Source: Paenibacillus sp. OK003
Lineage (GTDB): Bacteria > Bacillota > Bacilli > Paenibacillales > Paenibacillaceae
Assembly: GCF_900109515.1 (NCBI RefSeq)
Contig: NZ_FOBD01000003.1
Location: 186,001-250,000, forward strand
Reading direction: 5' to 3'
Length of the DNA: 64,000 bases
Of the stretch, positions 29,263-38,264 are shown piece after piece. The notes under the pieces are model-generated. The model did no database searches. It worked only from the letters and a program-made list of their open reading frames with translations, and was not told where the DNA came from. Within the stretch, counting starts at the first letter, position 1; every line of letters begins with the position of its first letter. The translations under genes were made by a program, and so were the position numbers.

Positions 29263-29482
29263 TGAACACTTTAAATTGGCTTCAGAACTGGTATCTTGAA
29301 AACTGTAATGGTGTTTGGGAGCATTCATACCGTTTGAGTCAATTAAAGAAGAGAGAAATGAAGAAGATTGGTTCTATTGTATTGTGAGAGATGGAGTTTT
29401 TCTTGGTGCAGGGGGAGCAACAAATTTAGAAGAGATACTAGATTCCTTTAAAACTTGGGCTTCGAGTTTGGAGAGAAGTTAA
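29259..29482 (+). pseudogene. Imm53-family immunity gene with internal deletion
   Basis: The first ~21 codons (NTLNWLQNWYLENCNGVWEHSY) match the N-terminus of Imm53. After a frame change near 29325 the remainder matches its C-terminus (EERNEEDWFYCIVRDG, then GATNLEEILDSFKTW). About 30 middle residues that usually follow WEHxYGIKI are missing. The ATG overlaps the ABC-F stop by 4 bases (ATGA). Imm53 proteins neutralise polymorphic toxins; no matching toxin is in the window. Confidence 0.75.
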
Positions 29483-29502
29483 TTATGCAGTAACCGAGGA
29501 TG

Positions 29503-29540
29503 AGACCTTGAATGGCTAAATGCCTTTCAAGGTCTTTTTA
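29503..29540 (+). terminator. Terminator after the Imm53 remnant
   Basis: AGACCTTGAA (29503-29512) pairs with TTCAAGGTCT (29526-29535), followed by TTTTAAATTTTTTT. It would end the ABC-F transcript. Confidence 0.8.
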
Positions 29541-29592
29541 AATTTTTTTATTAAGATATGTCCAGTATTAATACGGTGGAGGTTGTAAAACC

Positions 29593-30030
29593 ATGAAAGA
29601 TACAAAACGCAAACGCATTAAATTGGGAGATCTATATGCCATACCTCTGCCTAATGGTAAATTTGCATTCGGAAGAAGACTTAAAGATGCAAGTATAGCC
29701 ATCTATAACTATATGGGAAACACCTTTGAGGATAAGCCGCAGCAAGAGAGTTATCAATTTATTGTTGGTGTTTATGATGATATTTTAAAATCAGGTGAGT
29801 GGCCTGTCGTAGAAAACCGACCTTTTGTAAATGAAGAAGAGGCTTGGCCACCTCCTGCATGTGTCATTGATCAACTTACAGGTGAGTATTCAATTTATTA
29901 AAAGGACGAGATTAAACCTGCTGACATAAAAGAATGCGAAGGATTAGAGATCGCAGCTGTTTGGGAAGCACAACATATTGTTGATAGGATAATGGGGGAT
30001 AATACATGGCATAAGGATCCCTTTAAATAA
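29593..30030 (+). pseudogene. Imm26-family immunity gene with an in-frame stop
   Basis: ATG 29593 follows GGAGGTTGTAAAACC. The first 102 codons match Imm26 (IKLGDLYAIPLPNGKFAFG, RRLKDASIAIYNYMG) and end at TAA 29899-29901 just after GEYSIY. The same frame continues as KDEIKPADIKECEGLEIAAV and WEAQHIVDRI to TAA 30028-30030, which is the expected C-terminus. So a single nonsense codon splits an otherwise intact gene. The truncated 102-residue product may or may not fold. The cognate toxin is not present. Confidence 0.75.
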
Positions 30031-30114
30031 GCTAATTCTGAAAAGGTCGTATAAATTTAGGCTTGGTGATTTAGTGGACCATAAAGTCCATGGAGATAGT
30101 GAAAGGAGACAAAG

Positions 30115-30351
30115 ATGTATAGTTACGACGAATTCATCGAAGATTTAAATCTAGGACATGAAATAGAATTTATCTTGAATGATACTCATTTCTTAATTAG
30201 TTATAATGAAAGTGGTTGGTACTGTATTAAGGAAAATGAAGAAGCACAAATGAAGTACGAATCGGTTGAACAACTATTAAATCAAGTTAAGATTAAAGGT
30301 AAAACATTAAAAAGTTTATGGGGTAATATAATTGTGAGTGACGTATTTTGA
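30115..30351 (+). CDS. Small acidic protein, candidate immunity protein
   Basis: A 78-residue protein, ATG 30115 behind AAAGGAGACAAAG. The sequence (YDEFIEDLNLGHEIEFILND, SGWYCIKEN, KIKGKTLKSLWGNI) has the compact, acidic, beta-alpha look of small orphan immunity proteins. It directly follows two decayed immunity genes. No named family is recognised. The function is inferred from context only. Confidence 0.55.
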   Translation: MYSYDEFIEDLNLGHEIEFILNDTHFLISYNESGWYCIKENEEAQMKYESVEQLLNQVKIKGKTLKSLWGNIIVSDVF

Positions 30352-30643
30352 CTGAAATTATGAAACAATACCTCACTGTACAATAGCAAACAGATAAACG
30401 ATGAGAATTTAAAAGAAGCGAAAGAATAAGTGCTACAATCGTTGAAGTATCAGTAATCAAAGCTATATACGAAAATAATAAATGTATAAAGTCACCATCT
30501 ATTCATATGAAAGCTTTGGGCATTGTCTAAAATTCAATAAAACTAAAGTATTACGCCAAGAGCAAGTTAGCTAACAGGCAGGAAGACACAACAACGGGAA
30601 GAATTCATTATTAAGAAAGTTTTAACAGTGAGGTGTCGTGAAG
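30352..30643. other. Intergenic DNA with tiny remnants and a repeat box
   Basis: No gene is supported. A 13-codon coding-like end (KQINDENLKEAKE) stops at about 30429. A box of the dispersed repeat, GCTAACAGGCAGG, is at 30570-30582. Confidence 0.4.
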
Positions 30644-30979
30644 ATGGTTCATCAAATGGGTTTGTATCAAGAATATTTCAATTCAATAAAAAATGGAAAG
30701 AAAAAGGTTGAAGTACGATTAAATGATGAAAAAAGACGTAAAATTAAAGCTGGGGATACTATCGAATTCGTTGCAGTCCCTGAGAATACTGAAACATTGA
30801 GAGTTAAAGTAGCTGAGTTAAGAATATACAGTACATTTAAGGAGATGTATGAGGACATACCTTTTAGTGAATTCGATTGCGAAAGCTGGACGATGGAAGA
30901 AATGCTCAAAGGTACTTATGAAATTTATACTCCAGAACAAGAAAAGCAGTGGGGAACATTGGCTATCTTGATGCGCTAA
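30644..30979 (+). CDS. ASCH-domain protein
   Basis: A 111-residue protein from ATG 30644, with GTGAGGTG about 10 bases upstream; GTG 30638 is an alternative. The ASCH/PUA-like core is visible: YFNSIKNGKKKVEVRLNDEKRRKIKAGDTIEF, then RVKVAELRIYSTFKEMYEDIP. ASCH domains resemble RNA-binding PUA domains, and some are nucleases or N4-acetylcytidine amidohydrolases. The characteristic K-R-E arrangement (NGKKKVEVR) is present, but no specific activity can be assigned. Confidence 0.85.
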   Translation: MVHQMGLYQEYFNSIKNGKKKVEVRLNDEKRRKIKAGDTIEFVAVPENTETLRVKVAELRIYSTFKEMYEDIPFSEFDCESWTMEEMLKGTYEIYTPEQEKQWGTLAILMR

Positions 30980-31560
30980 AATATTTAGCTATCGGGAAAC
31001 GATGCTTCCATCATTACACGAAAGTAGTCAGGTTAGTGGATCAGCTACCTTCATTGCATTAACGGTTAGTTTAATTGATAAGGTATGGTGAATCAGGATT
31101 ACAGTCATGTGGCTAGATAAAAGCACATTAATATAAGACTTCGCTTGAATGTACCAATGTTGATTAGAGTATTTATCTGTTTCATTAAGCTAACGGACAG
31201 GATAGTTATAAACCAAAAAAGCGACGATTGGTGTTTTTGGCTTTAACTAGTATGGCAAACACCGTATTATTAACGAAGACGGCAGCGGTTGAGTATAATC
31301 AAAAGGGATGTGCGTAATGCCGTTTGTTCAGTTACAATACATATGGATTAGGTTAAGAGTCACAGATAAATTAAATAAAGCCCATCGAATCGGGAGGATT
31401 GGTACGCCTCATGAGGATTTGTTCGAGCCGGGCGGATCGGATGTGGTTCGGAGAGAGGGCGCTACTGGACAATTACCTGGAAAGCGGTCAGCAGGAGGCC
31501 TTCCGTCAGGTGGTCGCCGAATGCAACTACATAAATTATGAATGAAGGAAGGTATAGAAG
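30980..31560. other. Decayed intergenic stretch with repeat boxes and a GC-rich remnant
   Basis: Boxes of the dispersed repeat lie at 30987-31008 (AGCTATCGGGAAACGATGC) and 31189-31207 (GCTAACGGACAGGATAGTT). From 31411 to 31545 a 44-codon frame (MRICSSRADRMWFGERALLD, then ESGQQEAFRQVVAECNYINYE) is much more GC-rich than its surroundings. It reads like the end of a foreign or relocated gene; the family is unknown. A gene-like start is absent apart from the ATG at 31411. Confidence 0.4.
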
Positions 31561-32577
31561 ATGATACGAGAAATTAAAGAGCAATTCACTGAAGAGATCC
31601 TTATCGAAGCAATAAAGCGATATGACATTAATAATGATTCCGTTCGTTTATTGGGCGGTTATGAAAGCTTTGTTTATGAATATCAGAAAAACAATGCATT
31701 TTTCATATTAAAAATCTCACATACAATTAGAAGATCAAGAAGTAATATACGGGGTGAAATTGAATTTTTAAATTTTTTGTCGAATAAAGAACTGGCAGTT
31801 GCAAATGCTGTTCCATCGACCAGGGGAAATATGGTTGAAGAAATTGCTACAGAAAATGGTTCGTTCCTAGCCATTGCATACGAAATGTCTCTTGGAAAAG
31901 AAGTGTCGGATGAAGATTGGAATGAATCGCTTTACGAAAAATGGGGCGAATTTCTGGGGAAAATCCATCATGCCACAAAGGATTTTGAATGGAGTAATCC
32001 GGCGTTTAAACGACAAGCCTGGGAGCAAGAAGTCCAATTAAAGGCGGAGAAATACCTTCGACCTGATGATGTAATGATACCAATTCTAAAAGAAAGATTA
32101 ACAAAACTTACTTCTCTGCCCAAGTCCAAAGATACATACGGTTTGACTCATACTGATTTTCATCAAAGTAATTTTTATCTGCATAACGGAGACATTTATT
32201 TGTTCGATTTTGATGATTGCGGTTATACGTATTTCGTAAACGATATTGGGATTACATTGTATTATGCACTTTCTTATCCGTTTAAGGAATTTGAAAATAA
32301 AACGGAATATTATAAATTGTTTTTCCGCCATTTTATGAAAGGATATCTGAAGGAAAATACAATCCAAGAAGAAGAAATAGTATATTTACAAGATTCTATC
32401 AAACTTCGTCATGCATTGCTGTATATTTATTTTCATCAAGCAAACGATGTTTCAAATTTGAATGAAGAATCAAAGAACTGGTTAAAAGAGCTTCAACGAG
32501 TAGCCGCTTCTGATGACCCTATGCTGCCGATTGATTTTGTTCAAGAATTTAAAAGCATTTATAATAGTATTCACTAA
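31561..32577 (+). CDS. Aminoglycoside phosphotransferase (APH)-fold kinase
   Basis: A 338-residue protein, ATG 31561 behind GAAGGAAGG. The APH fold is evident: ATP-binding N-lobe (LGGYESFVYEYQKNNAFFILKIS), catalytic loop THTDFHQSNFYL with Asp and Asn, and metal-binding FDFDDCGY. Genes of this type phosphorylate small molecules (aminoglycosides, choline, homoserine, sugars). The absence of a resistance-specific signature leaves the substrate open. Confidence 0.88.
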   Translation: MIREIKEQFTEEILIEAIKRYDINNDSVRLLGGYESFVYEYQKNNAFFILKISHTIRRSRSNIRGEIEFLNFLSNKELAVANAVPSTRGNMVEEIATENGSFLAIAYEMSLGKEVSDEDWNESLYEKWGEFLGKIHHATKDFEWSNPAFKRQAWEQEVQLKAEKYLRPDDVMIPILKERLTKLTSLPKSKDTYGLTHTDFHQSNFYLHNGDIYLFDFDDCGYTYFVNDIGITLYYALSYPFKEFENKTEYYKLFFRHFMKGYLKENTIQEEEIVYLQDSIKLRHALLYIYFHQANDVSNLNEESKNWLKELQRVAASDDPMLPIDFVQEFKSIYNSIH

Positions 32578-32704
32578 TCTGGGAACATCACATTTTACTA
32601 ACGTAGGGGCTGACTCAAGGGGACTTTTATTTCATTGTAAACAAAATTTCGCCGTTTTGTTCATTACGGTGAACTATCACAGTTTAATCGGTAAGGTTCA
32701 TTAC

Positions 32705-32793
32705 GCTAACGAGAAACGATAGCTCAATAATACAAAGAAAGCAGCTGATCAATGTGATCGGCTGCTTTTGTTCAACTAAACGACAGGTCAGTT
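32705..32793. repeat. Dispersed repeat, copy 3
   Basis: GCTAACGAGAAACGATAGCTCAATAA, shown here as two parts: a left box GCTAACGAGAAACGATAG and a tail CTCAATAA. It is followed by the hairpin AAAGCAGCTGATC/GATCGGCTGCTTTT and a right box TCAACTAAACGACAGGTCAG. It is near identical to copy 1 at 19991. The 280 bp between the kinase gene and the SgrR-like gene hold nothing else. Confidence 0.75.
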
Positions 32794-32857
32794 GATTATT
32801 AGGTATAGAAGCGAAATTGAGTTGTCTATATGATCAGAACTTGTTCAGATTAGAAAT

Positions 32858-34714
32858 TCATAAATGTTTGAACGGTCGTAACGCAAGTCTATAAAAATCT
32901 GCCCAACCATAAGCGTTTGTTTGCATTCCTATTAAACGTTTATCGTAGTATGTGGACTGATTTAGATGGTACAAAAACAATACTGCCCGTTTATTTCTAA
33001 GCCATTGTTCCGTTTCTTGGGTCATTTGAATCCGTTTGTTTGTTTCGGGCTCGTTTTCGATCTTACGCAATCTAATGTTTAGATGCTCATAAATCTCCGC
33101 GGATAGGTGCCTACGTACGACATGACGATCGTCAAACATAAGACGTAAGAAAGAAATAACTGAATTATCATCAACAACAGCGTTAGCTATTACCAGATCG
33201 GCAGCATCGATAATCTCTGGACGAATAAACTCTTCATAATCTCGAACTTCTACGTTAATTTTTATTCCATATATAGCGCATTGTTCGCTAAACCAGCGCG
33301 CGTTTCGTTCAAGGGAATCACCCAATATATGATAGGTCAGAATTGATAGTGTTTGTTGTGGATGAAAGGGTGGTTCTTCTAGAAAATCTGGTTCTGGTTG
33401 TAAATAGCTGGGCCCACAATTAGGACATTCAAGCCTTAATATATGTTCGGAGGTGATGCTCCAATCAGGAAAAAAACTATAAGCAGGGCTATAGATATGA
33501 TTGTTGAGACCTGCATTCATGCGATGTGGATTGGCTACACGACTAAGCCAATGACGAAAATCGTCAGATTCTAGAGGTCCTGGCTTGTTTAGTTGAAATG
33601 TCATATAAGTGCATCCCGTTTCTATTCGTTCAATGTCAGGCGGTTGATTGTTTCGCGGGTGAAGTTGAAATGGATGAATATAGGGAAGCGTGTCCCCAGC
33701 TAATTCCTTTAGCGGCAATGAACGATAACGGGTTTCCGGTAAGATCCACAGTTCAACCCGATCGAGCTGAGCTCGTCCCGAAAAATAAGCAGGAAAGGCC
33801 TCAAGAACAGTTTGGGAGTCATCGTTCCCAACCACTCGGAACGGGCCACTTCCAATGGGAAGACGTGCAAATTCCTCAGATGAACGTTTGGCCGAGGAAA
33901 GGGGAAGAATTGAAGCACGTGGAGAAGCGAGCAGTTGTGGAAGAAGGTGATAAGGTCGTTTTAGACTTATTTCAACACAGTATGGGCCTAAGGCCCGAAT
34001 TTTATCTAATGGAAGCTCAGTCCATTCCGTTCGCCCAAAATTTGTTGATGTTATTCGTTCAAGAGTGTAAACAACATCCTTCGCTTGGAGTTCCGTATTA
34101 TCATGAAAGAGTATCCCTTTACGTATGTAAAAAGTCCATGTACTCTCAGTATTATCGATTTCCCAGTAATAAGCCAAATGAGGAAGGATTTCGTTATTTT
34201 CATCATTCTTGATAAGAAGCGTATCAAAGAGTTGCCGGGCCATATGCCACTCCGTACGCCGAAGTGTAAAAGCCGGATCTAAATTAGTCATACTTCGATA
34301 AAAGGGAAGACGCAGCGTGTCTAATTGATAATGTTCATTCTTATCTACGCGGTAACCATACTGTCCCTCTAGCCACTGTACAAATCTGCCACGTATTACA
34401 TCGTCCACGTGGTGGTTCTCAAGTAATCGTATTCCATCATGAAATCTTCCTTTAATCGTTGCCTCCTGGGCAAGTGCGAGCACTACATCCGCTTCCGAAG
34501 TTAATATAGTCAGCATTGAGCGATTACCTCGTCCGCGTCCTGGGGACCATGCAATCCATCCAGCCGTACATAAACGACGGATGATCCACTTTACATTACG
34601 TGGTGTGCAGTTCCATACTGTGCCCAACTCCTGTAATGTCGTTTTCTGTGAAATATGCGCTTCGAGCGTGTTGAACAATTTTTTGAGATTGAAGAAATGT
34701 TCCGATAACTGCAG
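32858..34714 (-). CDS. SgrR-type regulator with solute-binding C-terminal domain
   Basis: About 618 residues. An N-terminal winged helix (about 1-95; QKTTLQELGTVWNCTPRNVK, then WIIRRLCTAGWIAWSPGRGRG) is fused to a family-5 peptide/oligosaccharide-binding-protein domain (RRTEWHMARQLFDTLL, FHDNTELQAKDVVYTLERI). No signal peptide is present, so the binding domain acts as an intracellular sensor. The only start with a well-placed ribosome binding site (GGAGGTG, 6-base spacer) is CTG 34714; a TTG at 34729 lies upstream of that site. It is divergent from an EamA transporter, echoing the sgrR-setA arrangement in enterics. Confidence 0.87.
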   Translation of the reverse strand: MQLSEHFFNLKKLFNTLEAHISQKTTLQELGTVWNCTPRNVKWIIRRLCTAGWIAWSPGRGRGNRSMLTILTSEADVVLALAQEATIKGRFHDGIRLLENHHVDDVIRGRFVQWLEGQYGYRVDKNEHYQLDTLRLPFYRSMTNLDPAFTLRRTEWHMARQLFDTLLIKNDENNEILPHLAYYWEIDNTESTWTFYIRKGILFHDNTELQAKDVVYTLERITSTNFGRTEWTELPLDKIRALGPYCVEISLKRPYHLLPQLLASPRASILPLSSAKRSSEEFARLPIGSGPFRVVGNDDSQTVLEAFPAYFSGRAQLDRVELWILPETRYRSLPLKELAGDTLPYIHPFQLHPRNNQPPDIERIETGCTYMTFQLNKPGPLESDDFRHWLSRVANPHRMNAGLNNHIYSPAYSFFPDWSITSEHILRLECPNCGPSYLQPEPDFLEEPPFHPQQTLSILTYHILGDSLERNARWFSEQCAIYGIKINVEVRDYEEFIRPEIIDAADLVIANAVVDDNSVISFLRLMFDDRHVVRRHLSAEIYEHLNIRLRKIENEPETNKRIQMTQETEQWLRNKRAVLFLYHLNQSTYYDKRLIGMQTNAYGWADFYRLALRPFKHL

Positions 34715-34938
34715 AAGATTCACCTCCAAATAAAAGGGGAAGTTTAAAATTTAAAAGTATACTCTTTTTATTTCCCTTATTTTAACTACAATCATAACAT
34801 ACGAACCATAAGCGCAGCTAAATAGGGAGGAGAATGTTATGGAAATGAAGCGAGCGATTATTATCGTCAGGCTTTAGCAAAGGCAAAAGAGTGTATCAGA
34901 GAATTATTTCACTGTTCATACAGAAAGAGGTGGCTGTG

Positions 34939-35886
34939 TTGACTATAGGAACAGTTAAAGATCATTATTTTCTACCCATTGGTGCAGCCGTTTTGGTCAC
35001 CTTACTGTGGTCGACATCCTACATCTTGAATAAAATAGCTTTTCAAGATGCTATTGGACCTTTTACTTTAGCTGGATTACGATACACTGTTTCTACAATT
35101 ATTTTGGTACTCGTTCGGTTGATTCTGGTACATCGAAATAATATAGCACCAGAAATGGATATTCAGAAGGAAAGAGGACGTATTAAATTACGACCATATT
35201 ATATCATTGTTCTTGGAGTAACTGGATATATAATGGCACAGGGACTGCAGTACGCGGGGCAAATGCTGATTACACCAACACAGACGAGCATGGTACTCTC
35301 AGTTGGTAACACTGCTGCTTTAATTATACTAGATGTTTTTTGGCTCAGAGAGTTACGTGGTCGCTCATCTTTTTTAGGCATATTGGTAGCAATGGCTGGA
35401 GTTGTCGTTTTCTATTTCCCTTGGGATTTTGGGGGAGGCCACTTCAGTGGAATTGTTCTAATACTCGCTTCTTGTGCTGGGTATGCTATCCATCTGGCAC
35501 TAACGAGGCACTTACTTAAAAACGGCAAAGCGAGTCTGGGTGATCTGGTTCTCATGCCCATGGCGATTGGTGCCTTTGGGATGTTAGTAATCGGGCTCAT
35601 TTTTGAAGGTTTACCAAGCTTCTCTTGGCCACTTGTCGGTATCATACTTTGGCTTGGGATTATTAATGGTTCATTTGCATTCTCCTTATGGACTTGGAGT
35701 CAAAAGCACTTGCGAGCCTATGAAAATAGTCTAATCAATAATTTGATGCTATTGGAGGTAGCTGTATTGGATGTTCTCATCTTACATCGTAATTTATCGG
35801 TTGTTGAGGTGTTTGGACTACTAATGGTAGGTTTAGCTGTAGTATTCGTGCAAATATACTCTCATTTTAAAAGACTTACTCAGTAA
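34939..35886 (+). CDS. EamA/DMT-superfamily transporter
   Basis: About 315 residues with ten predicted helices in two EamA repeats (AAVLVTLLWSTSYILNKIAF and GIVLILASCAGYAIHLALTR). TTG 34939 follows AGAGGTGGCTGTG, so it or the adjacent GTG 34936 is the likely start. The open frame upstream to 34891 has no ribosome binding site. DMT proteins export metabolites or amino acids. The divergent SgrR-like regulator probably controls it. A very short leader frame (34840-34878, 12 codons behind GGAGGAG) precedes it, significance unknown. Confidence 0.88.
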   Translation: MTIGTVKDHYFLPIGAAVLVTLLWSTSYILNKIAFQDAIGPFTLAGLRYTVSTIILVLVRLILVHRNNIAPEMDIQKERGRIKLRPYYIIVLGVTGYIMAQGLQYAGQMLITPTQTSMVLSVGNTAALIILDVFWLRELRGRSSFLGILVAMAGVVVFYFPWDFGGGHFSGIVLILASCAGYAIHLALTRHLLKNGKASLGDLVLMPMAIGAFGMLVIGLIFEGLPSFSWPLVGIILWLGIINGSFAFSLWTWSQKHLRAYENSLINNLMLLEVAVLDVLILHRNLSVVEVFGLLMVGLAVVFVQIYSHFKRLTQ

Positions 35887-36136
35887 CTTTCTTAAGTTTT
35901 AAACAGTTAAAAGGTTATTTTATCGTTAAAGACATAGTGGAAAAATTTTGAGACTTATGTGATCTCCGTGAATAGAAAATCGTGTTGGCAACTATTAATT
36001 AACGAGATGATAATTGCTTAACTTACTACATGGCAATCATCGAAACCCTTCCAAGCCTTTTTTTGGAGAAAGCGAGAACTTATCAACTAATGGGAAGGGA
36101 GGTCAACTTGGGTCAAGTATAGGTGGATTTAGGTTT

Positions 36137-36373
36137 GAGGTTCAACCTCTTTCATTGGTGTTGGATGAAATTCACAGAGTTTTAGAAGACAAAGGGATCT
36201 TTGTGTGCATTGAATTAGAGAAGTCGGAGATGTCTAAAGCTCCAAGGGTTTCATCGGAGGAAATGGAGGAGGAAATCGTTAAAGCAGGTTTTTCAGTTAT
36301 TGATACGTTTCATTCACCAACGCAAATTGCTAACCAACCCGTCTATATCATTATTGCACAGAAGAATAAATAA
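36137..36373 (+). pseudogene. C-terminal remnant of a SAM-dependent methyltransferase
   Basis: The sequence LSLVLDEIHRVLEDKGIFVC, then PRVSSEEMEEEIVKAGFSVI and NQPVYIIIAQKNK, is the last third of a class I (type 11) methyltransferase. The SAM-binding N-terminal half is absent, and the preceding frame (from 36014) is unrelated. No start with a ribosome binding site is found. The flanking 250 bp on the left and 290 bp on the right contain nothing else recognisable. Confidence 0.65.
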
Positions 36374-36664
36374 GAAAAAAATGAAACTATAGGTAGTCGT
36401 ACACAGAATATAGCCACTGGTGGACAAGCACTAATAATAGTCACCCATTTAGTTATGAGTAAGTTTAGATATAGTTATTTTGTCTTTCTTTATAGTTATT
36501 TAAGGATAACGATCATTCCTCTAAAATAGATACATACAAAAGATGCCTGATATCGACGACATATGAAAAATGTTCACCAAGTATTATGAGAGGCTCTTAG
36601 CAACGTTTATATAAAAGGATTAGAAGCTCCGTTGTAAATAGAGATCCTGTGGAGGAGATAGCAT

Positions 36665-38173
36665 ATGAAGAGGGTTGTGAATCCATTTTTACCATTAAAT
36701 GAATATATCCCGGATGTAGAGCCCCACGTCTTTAATGACAGGGCCTATATGTATGGTTCCCATGACAAAGAGGGAGGTACTACATTTTGTGAGCTGGACT
36801 ATGTCGTTTATTCTGCCGATGTGAAAGACCTGACGGATTGGACATACGAAGGAACGATTTATAGTGCCTCGCAGGACCCGCATTCAACAGAGGTTGTAAA
36901 GGGTGGAGGAGAACGAAAGTACTTATACGCACCAGATGTGGTGCAAGGAAACGATGGAAGATACTATTTGTACTACTGTTTGGCAGCGCACTCGGGTAAG
37001 GGAGGATTCAATGGACCGATTTCTGTCGCCGTCTGCGATACTCCTGCTGGAAAGTATGAATACTATGGAGATGTTAAATACCCGGATGGCAGTCTCATGC
37101 TTCGCTTTATTCCATTTGACCCGGCGGTCATCAATGACGAAGGAAAAATCTATCTTTACTACGGGTGGGCGCTTCCAGTAGGGCCGACGAATAGCAAACT
37201 GGTAAAAGGCATTTATAATAAAGTTATGCAAGGAATGCTCCATAGAACCATGGATGAAATTAAATCAGAGGCGCAGGGCATCATGGGGGCCAATGTGGTA
37301 GAACTTGAGGCAGATATGCTAACTGTTAAAAGTGAGCCCAAACGAATTATACCTTGTGAGATGGAAGCCAAAAATACGGATTTTGAAGGACATGCTTTTT
37401 TTGAAGCAAGTTCTATACGAAGGATTGGATCAACATATTACTTTATCTATTCTTCTTTTGTAAATCATGAACTCTGCTATGCTACAAGTATTTATCCCGA
37501 CAGGGACTTTCAATATAGTGGAGTCATTATTTCCAATGGAGACATTGGGATGAATGGCAGAAATCCTAGAGATCGACTTGCAATCACGGGAAATAACCAT
37601 GGAAGCATCGAATGTATCGATGGTAACTGGTATATTTTCTATCACAGACATACACATATGAGTTCTAATTCCAGACAGGTATGCGCAGAACGAATCATCA
37701 TTCTGAACGATGGTTCCATTCCACAAGTTGAAATGACTTCGTGTGGCCTGAACGGAGGACCATTGGAAGCATCAGGGGAGTATCCAGCTGTTATTGCCTG
37801 TAACTTGACAGATGGACGAATGCCTCACTTGACTAATGGAAGCAGTAAAAAGATAAAACCACACATTACACATCGGGCTGATGAACGCTTCATTACTAAT
37901 ATTAGCAATAGAACGCTTATCGGTTATAAATATTTTAATTTTCAAGGTACAACAAGACTCACTGTAAAGACAAGAGGCCAGGGAAGTGGAACACTGATTA
38001 TCTCGGATGAGCCGGGAAAAAAACGTGCTGCAATCAAAGTCGATGCATCGGATGCTTGGACATTAAGTAGTGTGCTTATAGAACTAAAAGGGACGCATGC
38101 TTTGTATTTCACATTTTCTGGGAATAAGAGCATTGAGTTTCTAAGTTTTTCGTTTGAAAAGTCAGAGGGGTAA
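36665..38173 (+). CDS. Glycoside hydrolase family 43 (beta-xylosidase/arabinofuranosidase type)
   Basis: A 502-residue enzyme, ATG 36665 behind GGAGGAG. The five-bladed propeller residues are visible: Asp17 in YIPDVEPHVF (base), Asp152 in FIPFDPAVIND (pKa modulator) and Glu247 in EGHAFFEASSIR (acid). Residues ~410-500 form a CBM6-like beta-sandwich (YKYFNFQGTTRLTVKTRGQG). No signal peptide is present, so it acts on imported xylo- or arabino-oligosaccharides. A terminator follows, and an orphan AraC-type response regulator is encoded convergently. Confidence 0.92.
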   Translation: MKRVVNPFLPLNEYIPDVEPHVFNDRAYMYGSHDKEGGTTFCELDYVVYSADVKDLTDWTYEGTIYSASQDPHSTEVVKGGGERKYLYAPDVVQGNDGRYYLYYCLAAHSGKGGFNGPISVAVCDTPAGKYEYYGDVKYPDGSLMLRFIPFDPAVINDEGKIYLYYGWALPVGPTNSKLVKGIYNKVMQGMLHRTMDEIKSEAQGIMGANVVELEADMLTVKSEPKRIIPCEMEAKNTDFEGHAFFEASSIRRIGSTYYFIYSSFVNHELCYATSIYPDRDFQYSGVIISNGDIGMNGRNPRDRLAITGNNHGSIECIDGNWYIFYHRHTHMSSNSRQVCAERIIILNDGSIPQVEMTSCGLNGGPLEASGEYPAVIACNLTDGRMPHLTNGSSKKIKPHITHRADERFITNISNRTLIGYKYFNFQGTTRLTVKTRGQGSGTLIISDEPGKKRAAIKVDASDAWTLSSVLIELKGTHALYFTFSGNKSIEFLSFSFEKSEG

Positions 38174-38186
38174 TGTGAAACTTGTT

Positions 38187-38214
38187 AGAGCCAGCCAATA
38201 AGCTGGCTCTTCTC
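38187..38214. terminator. Terminator between convergent GH43 and response regulator genes
   Basis: A perfect 9-bp stem AGAGCCAGC/GCTGGCTCT with a 6-base loop is followed by TCTCT. Confidence 0.7.
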
Positions 38215-38264
38215 TATGTAATTTAAGGATACCGTCAATACTGATGGGTACTCTGTCATTACGT

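Noticed and set aside
31308..31541. 77-codon plus-strand frame before the APH-like gene
   Set aside because: Its second half is the wrong frame of a more convincing remnant (31411-31545), and the start lacks a ribosome binding site.
19991..32793. CRISPR array or integron attC interpretation of the dispersed repeats
   Set aside because: The copies are kilobases apart, are not regularly spaced, have no spacers, and no cas or integrase gene is present.
33598..34212. 204-codon plus-strand frame inside the SgrR-type gene
   Set aside because: It is antisense to a well-supported domain protein and has no start signals.
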